DNA of 64,000 nt from Myxococcales bacterium (GTDB lineage: Bacteria; Myxococcota_A; Polyangia; Haliangiales; Haliangiaceae), in the NCBI GenBank assembly GCA_016716835.1, contig JADJUW010000001.1, positions 1,508,001 to 1,572,000 of the forward strand, in the 5' to 3' direction. Shown one piece after another: positions 1 through 10,560 of this stretch (the stretch's first letter is position 1; each line of letters opens with the position of its first letter). The notes beneath the pieces are model-generated. The model saw only the letters and a list, made by a program, of their open reading frames with translations, was not told where the DNA came from and ran no database searches. The translations under genes and the position numbers were made by a program.

Positions 1-3000
1 CCGCCGCCTCAGGGTCCTTGATCTGCTGATGCAGAATCGTCCCCATGCGGCGGTACAATTCGGATTGCGTCCGCACATCGTCGACGATGCGCACGTAGGC
101 GCTTTGGGCCTCAACGGCGCGATGCCAGTCGCCAATCCGTTCATAAAGACGTCCCAGCGCATCAAGCGCCCGCGGCTCATCCTGCCTAAGCGTTAGGGCC
201 TCGTTGTAGGCCTCGAGCGCGCGGTCGGGGTTGTCGAGTTGGGCCTCGTACAAGCCACCCATGGCGCAATACAGATCAATCCGCGACGCGATGTCGGCCG
301 TGGCGGGGATATGGTTGCGGTACGTCTCGACCAGGGCGTCCCATTTCCCAGACTGATAGTACAGTCGTTCGAGCTCGCGGAAGGCCGCGGCATTGCGCGG
401 GTCGAGCGCCACAATCTTTTCGTAGCAATCGGCGGCGCGATCGAGCTTGGCATACCGCTCCTCCCAAGCCGCGGCCATGCGGCCATAAAGCGCGACGCGC
501 TCGCTATCGGTAGGCGACACGTCGAGCTGCAGCTCCAGCACTTCGAGATAGGGCTGTGGTTGATTGGTCTTGTCGTAGAGTTCTTCCAACGAGCGCAGCG
601 CGGTCAGGTTGGCGGCGTCAATTTCGAGGACTCTGCGATAGGCCTCAATCGCTTGCTGGTAGGCCCCGACCCGCTGGTCGTAGACCTGGCCAATTTCGAT
701 GCGCACGCGGGTGGCCTCTTCCGGATCGCTTTCGACGGCCGCGCGACGGTACAAGACATCGATCAACGCATCCCACGCCTCGGCGCGGCGATACAGCCGT
801 TCCAAGGAGCTCAGCGCGCCGCGATTTTCTGGATCGGCCGACAAGGCCTGCTGATAGGCATATAGCGCTTGTTGCGGGTCCTGCAGCTGGCCTTCCCACA
901 ATTCGGCGAGTTGTAACGACAATTCGGTGCGCGCGGCGACGTCTTGCTCGACGGCAATATGCCGATTGAGCGTGTCTTGCAGCTCGCGCCACATGCCACG
1001 GCGACGCTGCAGATCGGCCAAGGCCACTAAGGCCCCGGGATGGCCCGGATCGATCCGCAGGGCCTCTTGCACCGAGTGCATCGCGTAGTCGACGTGCGAG
1101 AGATGCTCGCTGTACCAGCGACCGATCTTGACCCAAAGCTCCGCCGCAGCAACGCGGTTTTCGACCTCCAGCGTACGCACCTGCTCGGTGTACTCAGTCA
1201 GCAGCTCGGCCCACTTGCCGGTTGCGCCGGCAAGCCGTTCTAGCTCGCGCGAGGTGGTTTCGTTTGCATAGTCTAGCTTGAAGGCGGCCTGCAGCACCAA
1301 GAAGGCGGATTCCTGATCGCCGAGCTCGGTTTCATAGATCCGCGCGGTTTCGTGAAACAACGCGATTCGTTGCGCGTCGTCGGCGAGAAATTCGCCACGG
1401 GTAAGAAACACCTCGACGAGCTCGCTCCAGCGATACTGGCTGCGATAGATCGATTCGAGGCGTTCGCTCGCCAAGAGATTGGCGGGCGCCTCTTGATGTA
1501 CCAATTCAAACAGCTGCGCCGCATTCGCGAGATTGCCGACCTTTTCTTCCCAAATAGCGCCCGCCTGGAGCAGGTGTTCGGCGCGCATGTCAGGGTCGCT
1601 GGCGAGCTGCGCCCGCTGTTGCAGGATCTCGACAACGCCGTCCCAGCGTGCCTCGCGGGTATAGAGCGCTTCGAGCGCCGTGATCGCGGCTTCGTTGCGC
1701 GGATCGAGATGCAACACCTGTTGCCACGCCTCGATGGCGTCGTCAACGCGGCCAAGCACATCACCTTCGAGCTCACCGAGCTGGCTGTACTGGGCGATGA
1801 GGACTTCATCTGAAAACGATTGCGAGTCGACTGAGACCGCAATCAGCCGGCGCAAGCTGCTGCTGAGCTCGTCCCAGGCTTGGGTGTTTTGATATAGCTC
1901 GCAAAGCGCCGTCAACGTCTCGCCATCGACAGGATTAATGCGATCTGCCGCCAGCCACGCATCGATGGCGTTGCGCGGCCGCGCGAGCTGGCTCGCCCAG
2001 ATGCGCCCCATCGATTTATAAAGCGCAATCTGCTCGCGCTCGTCGGGGGTGATCGCGACTTGGCGTTCCAGGGTCTCGACGTATGGCTCCCATTGGCCAT
2101 TGCGTTCGTAAATTTCGGCGACCGCGCCGAGGGTCTCGGCGTCTTCCCCCCGGATATCAGCCACGCGACGCCAAAGGTCGACGGCATGATCATCTTGGCC
2201 CAGCGCATCTGCCGCAACCCGCGCCATGCGTGCGTAAACGCCTGATAGTTCGTCGTCGCCGGCGGCTACATCGACCAATTTTTCGTAGGTGGCGTAAAGC
2301 TTGGCCCATTCTTCTCGGCGAAAATAAATCTCTTCCTCAGCTTCGAGCGCCTTGCGGTTGCGGCTGTCGCCCTCTAGCACGGCGCGGTAAGCCCCAAGCG
2401 CGGCATCGAGATCACCAAGCACCGATGCATAGATTTCGCCACGGCGAAACAAGAGCTCATTGCGCTGGTCTGGATCATCGGCCAGCGCGACGCGCCGCCG
2501 CAGCACTTCGACGAGCTCGTCATACATGCCCGCCGCGAGATACAAGCGATCGAGGGCTAGCAGGGCCGCCTCATCTTCTGGCGCGAGCTGCAACACGCGC
2601 AGGTAGGCATCGACCGCACCCGCGACGTCGCCGATTTCCTCTTCAAGCACGCGTCCACGCTTGATCAGCACGTCGCGAACGATCGTGCGCTCGAGCGAGG
2701 CATTCTCATCAAGCGCCTGCTGATACGAAGCGGCGAGATGGTCCCACGCGCCAAGGTCGCCCGCGAAGCGTTCGAGTTGCTCCGACGCCAACTCTGATGA
2801 TGGATCTTCGATGAGCGCTTGCGCCCACCATTGGAAGGCGCGCCCCGGATCGGCCAGCCTCGACTCGGCTAGCTCCGCCAGGCGCTGCAACATGGCCAAG
2901 CGCTCACGTGGGGCGACCTGCGCCGCCAACTGCGCCTGATATACGGCATGCAGTTTTTCGAACTCGCCGGCCTGCTCGTAAAGTGGTTCAAGAATCGCGA

Positions 3001-6000
3001 TCACCTCAGATTGGTGTTGGTTGCCCGCAAATAGGCTTTCCAGCGCCGCGATCGTCGGGGCATGGGTCGGCATCGCGAACAGCACCTCGCGATAGACATC
3101 GATCGCGCCTCGGGCATCGCCCAGGGCGTGCTCAAGGGTCTGCCCCAAGCGAAACTGGTACAAGGCCGCGTCGTTTTCGTCGCTTGAGAGGCGAGCCCGC
3201 GTGCGCAGGATGCCGCCAAGCTCGGCCCATTGCTGCGTGTGCGAATATAGGTCGTCGAGTGCCTCCAGCGACACGGCCTGCTCGGGCTCAATCGCCAACA
3301 CCCGGGTATGGCTCGCAATCGCGGCCTGCAAGTCACCAGTTTCTTGCTGGAACACCCGCGCTGCGCGCAACAGGACTTCAACTTGCTTGCTTGGCTCGCC
3401 CGCCGACTCAACCTGCGCGAGGTACAACGCCCCCGTCTGTGGCCATTTGCCGAGCTGGTCCGACAAGCGCTCAAGATGACCTATGGTTAGTTCGTTGCTG
3501 CGGTCGTCCGCGAGCGCTCGGCCGTAAGCCTCATACGCCGCGTCCGGATTTGTTAGCTGAGCCTCCTGGAGATGCGCCAGTCGATGCAAGAAGCCGACCC
3601 GCTCGGCCGGTTCTTCGGTCTGCGCCACCATGATTTCAAACACCGCGGCCAACTGAGCCCATTGTCCCGAGGCCTCATAAATCGGCTCGAGAACTTTGGC
3701 CGCCGCCAGGGGTTCCGCGCTGCCACGAAGCAGCCCGTCAAGGGCTGCAAGGGTTTCTGGGTGATACGGATCAAGCGCGAGGGCCCCGCGATAGGTCTCG
3801 ACTGCACGGTTGGTGTCGCCAAGATGCGTCTGCCATAACAGGCCGACGCGGTAGGTGAGCGCCACCGTTTCTTGATCATTGCCCGATAGCTTGATCTGAC
3901 GCTCAAGGTTGCCAAGCAGGTCGTACCAACGTTCGGCCTGCCCAAGCAGGCGATCGAGCGCCTGAATCGCGGGCACCTCGGTGGCATCGACGTCCAAGAT
4001 TTGTTGGTACGTTTCGATGGCCTTAGCTGTATTGCCGAGCTCGCGATCGTAGACCTGCCCCAGGACGTAGAGCGTTCGCTTCTTCTCTTCGGGGTCGGCG
4101 GCCAGATCGGCACGCTTGGCATAGACGTCTTTGAGCTGGCTCCAGCGCTCCAGCCGAATAAACAGCCGCTCGAGCGCGGCCAGGGCCGTCTCGTCAGCAT
4201 CGTCGATCGTTAGGATGTGCTGATACGTCGCGATGGCGGCCTCTTGGTCGGCGAGCACTTCTTCCTGAAGCTGCGCGGCGCGATAGAGAAATTCCTGCTT
4301 GGACGCCGTGTCGGCGGCGACGTCGCTGCGGCGGCGCAGAATGTCCACCAAGCCCGCCGAATTGCCCGTCATCTGCCAGATCGCTTGAATGCGCGTCGCC
4401 GCGATCTCTTGCGAAGGGTCCACTTTAAGTACCTCTTCGAGGGTCGCAACCGCGGCCTGCGCATCGCCGATAGCCTCTTCTTGCACGCGCGCCGCGCGGT
4501 AGCGCAAGCCAATGCGCAGTTCGTCATCGGCGGCGGCGGTCGCGGCCTCGAGATACAACGTGACCAGCGCTTGTGGATCGCCTAGCCCGATGGCGAGCCG
4601 CTCCAGCTGGGCAAGTGTGACCGCGTCTTGCGGATCTTCGGCTAGCGCCCGGGCATGGGCGGCAAATGCCGCCTTCATGTCGCTAAGCGCGATTTCGTGC
4701 AATTCGGCGATCTGGTGAAGCAAGGCGAGTTTCTGCGCCGGATCGAATGAATGCCTGACGATGATCTCGAGCGCACCAATCTGCTTGGTCGCATCGCCTT
4801 GGTCGCGATAAAGCGGCTCAAGAATATTAGCCACGGCTAGCTCGAACTCAGCCTGCTGGCCGAGTCGCTGCAAGGCCATGATGGCCTCGACGTTGCCGGC
4901 ATCGGTATCGAGGGCTTGGCGATAGGTCTCAACCGCGGCGGCCTGTTCACCAAGTCGCGTTTCCCGCACGTGGGCCAGGCGCACCAGCAACGGCACGCGC
5001 TGCGCATCGTCTTCGACGATGGTTAGCTGCCGCGTGAGATTGTCACCCAAATCTTGCCAACGTCCCCCGCCCTCAAACAGGCGATCGAGCGCCCGCAAGG
5101 CAACCAAATTGTCCGCATCCTGCGCCAGCACTTCGCCATAGGCCGCGATTGCCTCGTCGCGCTGCCCCAGCATTTGGTCCTGGATCTCGGCGATCTTAAA
5201 CAAGACATCGAGCCGCTCGGCATCGGTCGCGACGATGTCCGCCTTGCGACGATAGACATCGAGGAGTTCCGGATAACGCTCCTGGCTGGCAAAAATCGAT
5301 TCCAGCGCCGCCAAGGCGCGTTCGTCGTCGGGCTCGACGGTCAGCGCGCGTTGGTAGGCCTCGACGGCACGATCGATCTTGCCGAGGCGATGCAAATAGG
5401 CCTCACCGAGCTTGAGCGCCATTTGATGGGTCTGGACCGCGTCGAGTTCATCGGACTTCAGCGATTTCTCAAGCAGCGCCGCATAACTCTCCCAGCCGCC
5501 GTCGAGCAAATCTGCCAACGACTCGAGCTCTTGCTGCGCGACTTCATTGCCAGGTTCTTGCTCGAGACAACGGCCATAGGCGTCGGCCGCCTTTTCCGCA
5601 TTGCCTAGCCGCAGGCGATACAATTCGCCAATACGCAACAGCAGCGCCGCCCGCGTCGAGGGGTCCGCCTCGGCCGCTACCTTGATTTCTTGCACCAAGA
5701 CGAGCTGGGCCCAATCCGCGGTTTGTTCGTAGATGGGCTCGAGCACGGCGGCCGCGACGCCGCGATGTTCCTTGTCATCGAGCTTGCGCTCCAGCGCGGC
5801 CCTTGCCGCGGTGTTGCCGGGATCGACATCAAGCATATCGCGATAGACTTCTATGGCGGAGGCGGCTTGGCCCAGCCTGAGATCACGCGTCTCGGCGAGC
5901 TTGCGACGCAGTTCGAGATGCGCCGCGCGATCATCTTCGAGGCCGATGACGACCATCTGCCGCTGCAGCACATCGGCGAGTTCCTGCCACTTTTCGCCGC

Positions 6001-6241
6001 GCTCATACAAGCGCGCAAGGGCTGCCAAGGCGCCCTTGTCGTCGGGCGCCATGTCGGTAATCGACAAATACGCCTTGATGGCCTCGGCGTCGTCTTTGAC
6101 TTCGTTTTCAAAGAGCAAGCCCAACTTGCTGAGGATCGCGATCCGCGCCTCGGGCTCGCTCGTTAGCTCGAGCTTGCGCGCATAGACTTGCTTGAGATCG
6201 CCAAATTGCCCCTTGGCTACCAAAAAGGCGGTCCAGCGCAT
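1..6241 (-). CDS. gltI: Giant TPR-repeat protein, GltI/AgmK-like (C-terminal part, runs off window)
   Basis: An uninterrupted minus-strand frame runs from an ATG at 6241 to the window edge, about 2080 codons with no stop seen at the points checked. It is built throughout from TPR-like helical hairpins. Typical segments read ALDRLF..W..L and A...Y...L..DP, alternating with a period of about 70-75 residues. I see no signal peptide or membrane segment, so it should be a cytoplasmic scaffold. It continues the repeats of the gene at 6108-9164, and the two frames overlap by 134 bp. The true gene is almost certainly one ORF of more than 3050 codons, broken by one extra base in the run at 6222-6226; removing it joins ALDRL to LVAKGQFGDL. 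In Myxococcus the giant TPR protein of the glt cluster is GltI (AgmK). That assignment rests on size, composition and position, because TPR proteins align poorly. Confidence 0.7.
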   Translation of the reverse strand, partial: MRWTAFLVAKGQFGDLKQVYARKLELTSEPEARIAILSKLGLLFENEVKDDAEAIKAYLSITDMAPDDKGALAALARLYERGEKWQELADVLQRQMVVIGLEDDRAAHLELRRKLAETRDLRLGQAASAIEVYRDMLDVDPGNTAARAALERKLDDKEHRGVAAAVLEPIYEQTADWAQLVLVQEIKVAAEADPSTRAALLLRIGELYRLRLGNAEKAADAYGRCLEQEPGNEVAQQELESLADLLDGGWESYAALLEKSLKSDELDAVQTHQMALKLGEAYLHRLGKIDRAVEAYQRALTVEPDDERALAALESIFASQERYPELLDVYRRKADIVATDAERLDVLFKIAEIQDQMLGQRDEAIAAYGEVLAQDADNLVALRALDRLFEGGGRWQDLGDNLTRQLTIVEDDAQRVPLLVRLAHVRETRLGEQAAAVETYRQALDTDAGNVEAIMALQRLGQQAEFELAVANILEPLYRDQGDATKQIGALEIIVRHSFDPAQKLALLHQIAELHEIALSDMKAAFAAHARALAEDPQDAVTLAQLERLAIGLGDPQALVTLYLEAATAAADDELRIGLRYRAARVQEEAIGDAQAAVATLEEVLKVDPSQEIAATRIQAIWQMTGNSAGLVDILRRRSDVAADTASKQEFLYRAAQLQEEVLADQEAAIATYQHILTIDDADETALAALERLFIRLERWSQLKDVYAKRADLAADPEEKKRTLYVLGQVYDRELGNTAKAIETYQQILDVDATEVPAIQALDRLLGQAERWYDLLGNLERQIKLSGNDQETVALTYRVGLLWQTHLGDTNRAVETYRGALALDPYHPETLAALDGLLRGSAEPLAAAKVLEPIYEASGQWAQLAAVFEIMVAQTEEPAERVGFLHRLAHLQEAQLTNPDAAYEAYGRALADDRSNELTIGHLERLSDQLGKWPQTGALYLAQVESAGEPSKQVEVLLRAARVFQQETGDLQAAIASHTRVLAIEPEQAVSLEALDDLYSHTQQWAELGGILRTRARLSSDENDAALYQFRLGQTLEHALGDARGAIDVYREVLFAMPTHAPTIAALESLFAGNQHQSEVIAILEPLYEQAGEFEKLHAVYQAQLAAQVAPRERLAMLQRLAELAESRLADPGRAFQWWAQALIEDPSSELASEQLERFAGDLGAWDHLAASYQQALDENASLERTIVRDVLIKRGRVLEEEIGDVAGAVDAYLRVLQLAPEDEAALLALDRLYLAAGMYDELVEVLRRRVALADDPDQRNELLFRRGEIYASVLGDLDAALGAYRAVLEGDSRNRKALEAEEEIYFRREEWAKLYATYEKLVDVAAGDDELSGVYARMARVAADALGQDDHAVDLWRRVADIRGEDAETLGAVAEIYERNGQWEPYVETLERQVAITPDEREQIALYKSMGRIWASQLARPRNAIDAWLAADRINPVDGETLTALCELYQNTQAWDELSSSLRRLIAVSVDSQSFSDEVLIAQYSQLGELEGDVLGRVDDAIEAWQQVLHLDPRNEAAITALEALYTREARWDGVVEILQQRAQLASDPDMRAEHLLQAGAIWEEKVGNLANAAQLFELVHQEAPANLLASERLESIYRSQYRWSELVEVFLTRGEFLADDAQRIALFHETARIYETELGDQESAFLVLQAAFKLDYANETTSRELERLAGATGKWAELLTEYTEQVRTLEVENRVAAAELWVKIGRWYSEHLSHVDYAMHSVQEALRIDPGHPGALVALADLQRRRGMWRELQDTLNRHIAVEQDVAARTELSLQLAELWEGQLQDPQQALYAYQQALSADPENRGALSSLERLYRRAEAWDALIDVLYRRAAVESDPEEATRVRIEIGQVYDQRVGAYQQAIEAYRRVLEIDAANLTALRSLEELYDKTNQPQPYLEVLELQLDVSPTDSERVALYGRMAAAWEERYAKLDRAADCYEKIVALDPRNAAAFRELERLYYQSGKWDALVETYRNHIPATADIASRIDLYCAMGGLYEAQLDNPDRALEAYNEALTLRQDEPRALDALGRLYERIGDWHRAVEAQSAYVRIVDDVRTQSELYRRMGTILHQQIKDPEAA

Positions 6242-9164
6242 CGAGCGCGGCATCATGCGAATCTTCGATCTCCAAGATGGCGCGATTCAGCGCGAGCGCG
6301 CGGTCTAAATCGCCCAGCTCTTGCTCGACCAGGCGGGCCAGGGTTTCGAGAATGGGCAGCGTATCGCGGCTGTTACCTTCGCTCTTAAGCGTAGCCTCGT
6401 AGGCGTCGGCCAGCTCTGCGTAGGCGCCCGTCTCTTGCGCCAAACGGTCCAGGTGTTGCCATAGGGCGCTATCGCGCGGTGCGTCGCGGTGGGCCTTGAG
6501 CCACCACGCCAGGGCGGCGCCCTTGTCGCGCAGCTTATCTTCCGATAGCTCGGCGAGCACGCGCATGCGTTCGGCGCGCGCGAACGCATCGCCGGTTTGC
6601 GCGAGCTGGATTTCGAGCACGGACACCAACCGCTTAGGGTCCTTGGCAGCCTCAAAAAGTGGAATCAGCGCCTCGGCGGCGGCGAGGTTTTGCGGATCGA
6701 GCTGCAATACCTTTTCAAACGCCCGCAGGGCCCGATCGGGCTTGGCGAGTTCATCGCGATACAGCTCCGCGACGCGCAGGCCAACCGTGACGCGTTGCCC
6801 CTCTGGTCCCGCGTCTACCTCGCGCTCAAGCACGGTGCGAACATACTCGTCGAGCTTGCCGCGATCGCGGTAAAGCGCCTCAAGCTCGGTCCAGCGTCCC
6901 GCGCCAATATAGAGCTTCTTGAGCGAATCCTGGGCTCGCCGATGATTTTCATCGAGCGCCAGCAGTTTTTGCCAGGCATCAATCGCAAGATCGGCGGCGC
7001 GATCGTTGCCCTCGATCTTTTCCATGTAGAGGATGCCTAGGCGCTGATACGCCTCGATCCGCGCTTTTGCGTCGGGCAGCTGATCGGCCTGCCGCTCCAG
7101 CACATCGGCGAGCTTGCTCCATTCGCGGTTGCGCTCGTAGATCTTGCCAAGTTCCGTGAGCGCCTCGTCGTTGGCGGCGTCGAACTCGAGCGTTTTTTCC
7201 CACCAATATTGGCAGATCTCAGGCTTTTTCACCTTCGTATTTGCCATGCGCGCAACGTCGAGCACGAGCGCCCCACGGCTCGCAAACGGCGCGTTCATGA
7301 TTTCGTTTTCTTTAAGCTTGATCAGCTTTTCCCACTCGCGGCGCTTCTCGTAGATGCCAAGTAGCTGCTCGATGGCGCTGGCGTTGGCGGGCTCAAGTTC
7401 AAGCACTTTCTCGAGCGCGCGAATGGCCTCGGCTTGATTGGAAAACCGCTCCAGCCACAACGTGGCAATCTTGCTGTAGAGCTCGACCTTTTCCCCATCC
7501 GAGGGGGCACGCTCCGCGCGCTCGCCGAGCAACTTGACCAGATCTTGCCACCGCTTCTTATTTTCGTAGATCGCAGCTAACTGGTCGTACAGCGCCATCT
7601 GCAGCGGATCGTGGCTCAGCGACGTCGCCATCGCCATCATCGCCTGGGTCTCGTTGCCAAGCTTGGTATAGGCCTCGGCGAGTTCTCGCCACACGCGGGC
7701 CTTCTCGCTGGCGCCCGGCGCGGCCTTGGCTTCTTCGTCCTTGAGCGCGTCGACGAGCTGCGGCCACATGGCATTCGCGGTTAAATGCGCGGCGTACTGG
7801 CGGCGAATCGCCACCGCGCCTGGAAACTTTGAAATCGCATCTTTCCACGCCGACACGCCTTTGTCGGGCGCGCCCGTCGCAGCCACGGCCTTATCAACCA
7901 GCGGCTTGGCATCCGCAGGCACGTCAAACGCATCGCCGGCGTCGGAGGCGGGAAGATTTGTCACCGAACCGCTCGCGACGGCCGGAGGCGTCGTGCCAGT
8001 GGCGTGCGTTTCAACGCTTGCGGCGGCCGCCGGCGCAACCGCAGCGCGCGCTGGGTCGTCGGCAAAGGCCTTGGCGAGCGCCGAGGCTGGATCGATCGCA
8101 ACGACGCGCTGAAAATACCGCTCGGCATCGGCAGGCCGATTTGCGCGGCGCCACGCCACGACCCCGGCTTGCTCGGCAATTAAAAGTTGGGCGTCGGTGC
8201 CTAGCTTTGGCAACAGCAAATCCGTCAACTCAAGAAAGTCGACATAATCACCAGATTCGTCGGCGAGCTGTCGGAGAAACGCCAGACCACCGACGGCGGT
8301 GCCAAGCGGGTTGGTGCCATTGGCACCGGCCAGGCGCAGCGCGAGCGCAAAAAAGCGCGCGCTGATGTCGCGTTGCTTGTAGCGTTGCAGCCATTGCAGC
8401 GCGAGGCGTTGCGCGAGGACGGCGCGGTCATGCTCGCCCGTGGCGGCCAGGCGCTTGTGATGCAGCGCCTCGAGCGCCTGCCAGTCTTCGCGACCGGTCA
8501 AGATGGTTTCTTGCAGAAAATTGGCCGAGGGCTCGTTGGGCGCAAGCGCCAAGACTTGGTCGAGCAGGGGCATGATGCGGTCGTCGTCTGCGTCTTGCAG
8601 CCGCACGATGCGCACCGCGCGCAGCAGCGAACCGGCGGCGGTGTCAGCCTCGCTGGCCGAAGCCTCTCTTACCAAACGCTCGATTTCTTGCGGCGCCTGC
8701 GCGGCGTCAACGCTAAGCGCAGCCCACGCATCGGCGACGCGCCGCGCCACCCCTGATGCCGCGGCCGCGCGCTCAAGTTGCACCCGTGCCTTATCAACCG
8801 CGCCCGCATCGAGCATGGCCTCGCCGACAAATCCTGCTAGCTCGAGATCATCGGGGCTTTGTTTTAATTCGAGCTCGCCGACCTTGGCGACCATGTCGAG
8901 GCGCCCGAGTTCGGCATACAGCTCGCGCGCGCGCCGCAGCGCCTTGCGATTCTCGGGGTGTTGCTTCCACGCCTTTTGATATAGCGCCAACGGTCGCTCG
9001 CGCTCGGCGCACACGGCCTCGGCTAGCTGCGCGAGCTCAAACAGCGAGTCCGACTGCTTGGCCTTGTCGTCAAGCGCGTCGAGGTCTCGCTCGATTTGAT
9101 CAAGCGCCTCATTCCAGTCTTGAGAAGAGCGAAGCTGGTCGCGGAAGGTCATACGGATGTCCAT
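6108..9164 (-). CDS. gltI: Giant TPR-repeat protein, GltI/AgmK-like (N-terminal part, before frameshift)
   Basis: This is the N-terminal ~980 residues of the giant TPR protein. ATG at 9164 follows a GAGGA ribosome-binding site about 6 nt upstream. The start (MDIRMTFRDQLRSS) has no signal peptide, which fits a cytoplasmic location. Repeats cover most of the protein, with an Ala/Thr/Pro-rich linker near residues 380-430. The last ~40 residues, after ALDALDRLF, are Arg/Ser/Ala-rich and unlike the repeats, because the frame is wrong beyond the T5 run (plus-strand A5 at 6222-6226). The natural continuation lies in the frame of 1-6241. It is the promoter-distal member of the glt cluster, 279 bp downstream of the TPR lipoprotein gene. 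GltI is reported as cytoplasmic in Myxococcus; placing this protein there is inference. Confidence 0.75.
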   Translation of the reverse strand: MDIRMTFRDQLRSSQDWNEALDQIERDLDALDDKAKQSDSLFELAQLAEAVCAERERPLALYQKAWKQHPENRKALRRARELYAELGRLDMVAKVGELELKQSPDDLELAGFVGEAMLDAGAVDKARVQLERAAAASGVARRVADAWAALSVDAAQAPQEIERLVREASASEADTAAGSLLRAVRIVRLQDADDDRIMPLLDQVLALAPNEPSANFLQETILTGREDWQALEALHHKRLAATGEHDRAVLAQRLALQWLQRYKQRDISARFFALALRLAGANGTNPLGTAVGGLAFLRQLADESGDYVDFLELTDLLLPKLGTDAQLLIAEQAGVVAWRRANRPADAERYFQRVVAIDPASALAKAFADDPARAAVAPAAAASVETHATGTTPPAVASGSVTNLPASDAGDAFDVPADAKPLVDKAVAATGAPDKGVSAWKDAISKFPGAVAIRRQYAAHLTANAMWPQLVDALKDEEAKAAPGASEKARVWRELAEAYTKLGNETQAMMAMATSLSHDPLQMALYDQLAAIYENKKRWQDLVKLLGERAERAPSDGEKVELYSKIATLWLERFSNQAEAIRALEKVLELEPANASAIEQLLGIYEKRREWEKLIKLKENEIMNAPFASRGALVLDVARMANTKVKKPEICQYWWEKTLEFDAANDEALTELGKIYERNREWSKLADVLERQADQLPDAKARIEAYQRLGILYMEKIEGNDRAADLAIDAWQKLLALDENHRRAQDSLKKLYIGAGRWTELEALYRDRGKLDEYVRTVLEREVDAGPEGQRVTVGLRVAELYRDELAKPDRALRAFEKVLQLDPQNLAAAEALIPLFEAAKDPKRLVSVLEIQLAQTGDAFARAERMRVLAELSEDKLRDKGAALAWWLKAHRDAPRDSALWQHLDRLAQETGAYAELADAYEATLKSEGNSRDTLPILETLARLVEQELGDLDRALALNRAILEIEDSHDAALDALDRLFGSQGAIWRSQASLCAQARANERARGADRDPQQVGLAL

Positions 9165-9443
9165 GGCGTATCCTCGTGGTTAACAACGCGGTCGATGCCG
9201 AGCCGAAAGCTGCCCATTAATCCAAGGCGGTTGCGACGCTGGATTTGGTCGGCGGTGGTGGGTGTGGCCATCAGGCAAGGCACAGGGCGGATGTTCCGAT
9301 TAGGCAATAATATTTATAACATGCCAATCGCAGCCACCCGCATTTGCGGGCCCGCAGATCGCCCGGAGAGCCGAGTTTTCCGCGCTATGTAGTCACAGGT
9401 GAGACAGGTTCTATGTAACGGCCTATCGAAGCGATTATGGGGG

Positions 9444-10394
9444 CTATTGAATGCCCTTGCTCATGATCTCGCCGATAAGGCGTTGCGCCACGGACTTCTC
9501 GTACATGGCCGATTTGCCCGCAGCCTTCGCGTAGACTTCGAGGTCTTCCTTGGCTTTTTTGTAGTCGGCTTTTTGAAACAGGAGCTGCCCGCGCTGAAAG
9601 CGGGCTCGATTGTTGTCTTTACGGTCTTCAATCGCGGCCGTGTAGGCCGCAATGGCGCCCTCGACATCGCCCTTGCGCTGTTTTCCGAGGCCGAGCAGGA
9701 AACTTACTTCGCTGCGGTCCAGCGCGTCGTCGACAGCCTTGGCCCCCGCCTCGGCGACCGCGATCGCCTCGTCGACGTAGTCCCATTTAAGGTACAAATT
9801 CGCGAGGGTGACGTAGGGCGCGTAATCCGATGGATCCAGCGTAATGGCCGTGGTTGCCAGCTCGGCGGCCTCCTTTTCCTTGCCCTGATACAAATAGGCT
9901 CGACTTAAAAAATACGTCGCGTCGACAAGCTTTGGCTCTAGCTTAATCGCGGCCGCCAACTGATCCGTGGCCTTGCCAAAATCGACCTTGCTATAGTCGA
10001 GTTCGATTTCGTTTGGCTGTTTGGCAGCGGCACGGGCCTGTGACTCGCGCGCCCCCGCCTCGGCGGCTCGATATAGCGCGATGCCGTATTTCTCGGCATA
10101 CACGGCGTTGTTCCCGAGCAACTTGGTAGCCTGCGCCAAGGCATCCGCCGACTCTTTAAAGCTGTCTCGCTTTAGGTAGGAGAGACCAAGCCCAAACCAC
10201 GCCAGGTGGTTTGCCGGGTCAAGGCGCGCGGCCTCTTTGTATTCTTGCGCTGCATTGTCAAAATTGGCGGCCTTAAACGCCTTGGCGCCGCGATTTTGGT
10301 GCTCAATGGACTGCTTGGTGCCTGGGCTGCTACAAGCGCCCAAAACAGCAAATGCGCCCAAAAGCGCATAGGTAGCTAATCGTGAAGATTTCAT
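9444..10394 (-). CDS. TPR-repeat lipoprotein of the glt cluster
   Basis: This encodes about 316 residues from the ATG at 10394; a TTG 12 codons upstream is also open but would spoil the signal peptide. The N-terminus is a type II signal peptide with lipobox LGAC followed by SSPGTK, so a lipid-anchored envelope protein is predicted. The rest is TPR-like: pairs such as AAQEYKEAARLDP and AIAAYTAAIEDRKDN recur at about 34-residue spacing. It lies between gltG and the giant TPR gene on the same strand and is probably cotranscribed with them. I cannot match it to a named Glt protein. It may be a lineage-specific periplasmic partner or a second GltE-like lipoprotein. Confidence 0.75.
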   Translation of the reverse strand: MKSSRLATYALLGAFAVLGACSSPGTKQSIEHQNRGAKAFKAANFDNAAQEYKEAARLDPANHLAWFGLGLSYLKRDSFKESADALAQATKLLGNNAVYAEKYGIALYRAAEAGARESQARAAAKQPNEIELDYSKVDFGKATDQLAAAIKLEPKLVDATYFLSRAYLYQGKEKEAAELATTAITLDPSDYAPYVTLANLYLKWDYVDEAIAVAEAGAKAVDDALDRSEVSFLLGLGKQRKGDVEGAIAAYTAAIEDRKDNNRARFQRGQLLFQKADYKKAKEDLEVYAKAAGKSAMYEKSVAQRLIGEIMSKGIQ

Positions 10395-10560
10395 CGCGCC
10401 AACGCTACGACAAGTGCCCCGCCCGCTCAAGCCCTCGGCGCGTTACTTACCAACTTCAAATTTGACCCTCCGCCCGCCCCCAAAGGGTGTTAGTTCGTTT
10501 AGTGGATAGTTCGGCGCACGCCTTGGTCGCGCTCCCAGCAGCGAGGGATTTTGCGTCCAG

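Noticed and set aside
9296..9325. Promoter for gltI in an AT-rich patch
   Set aside because: Possible TTGGCA and TATAAT-like words are not spaced correctly, and a sigma-54 reading also fails on spacing.
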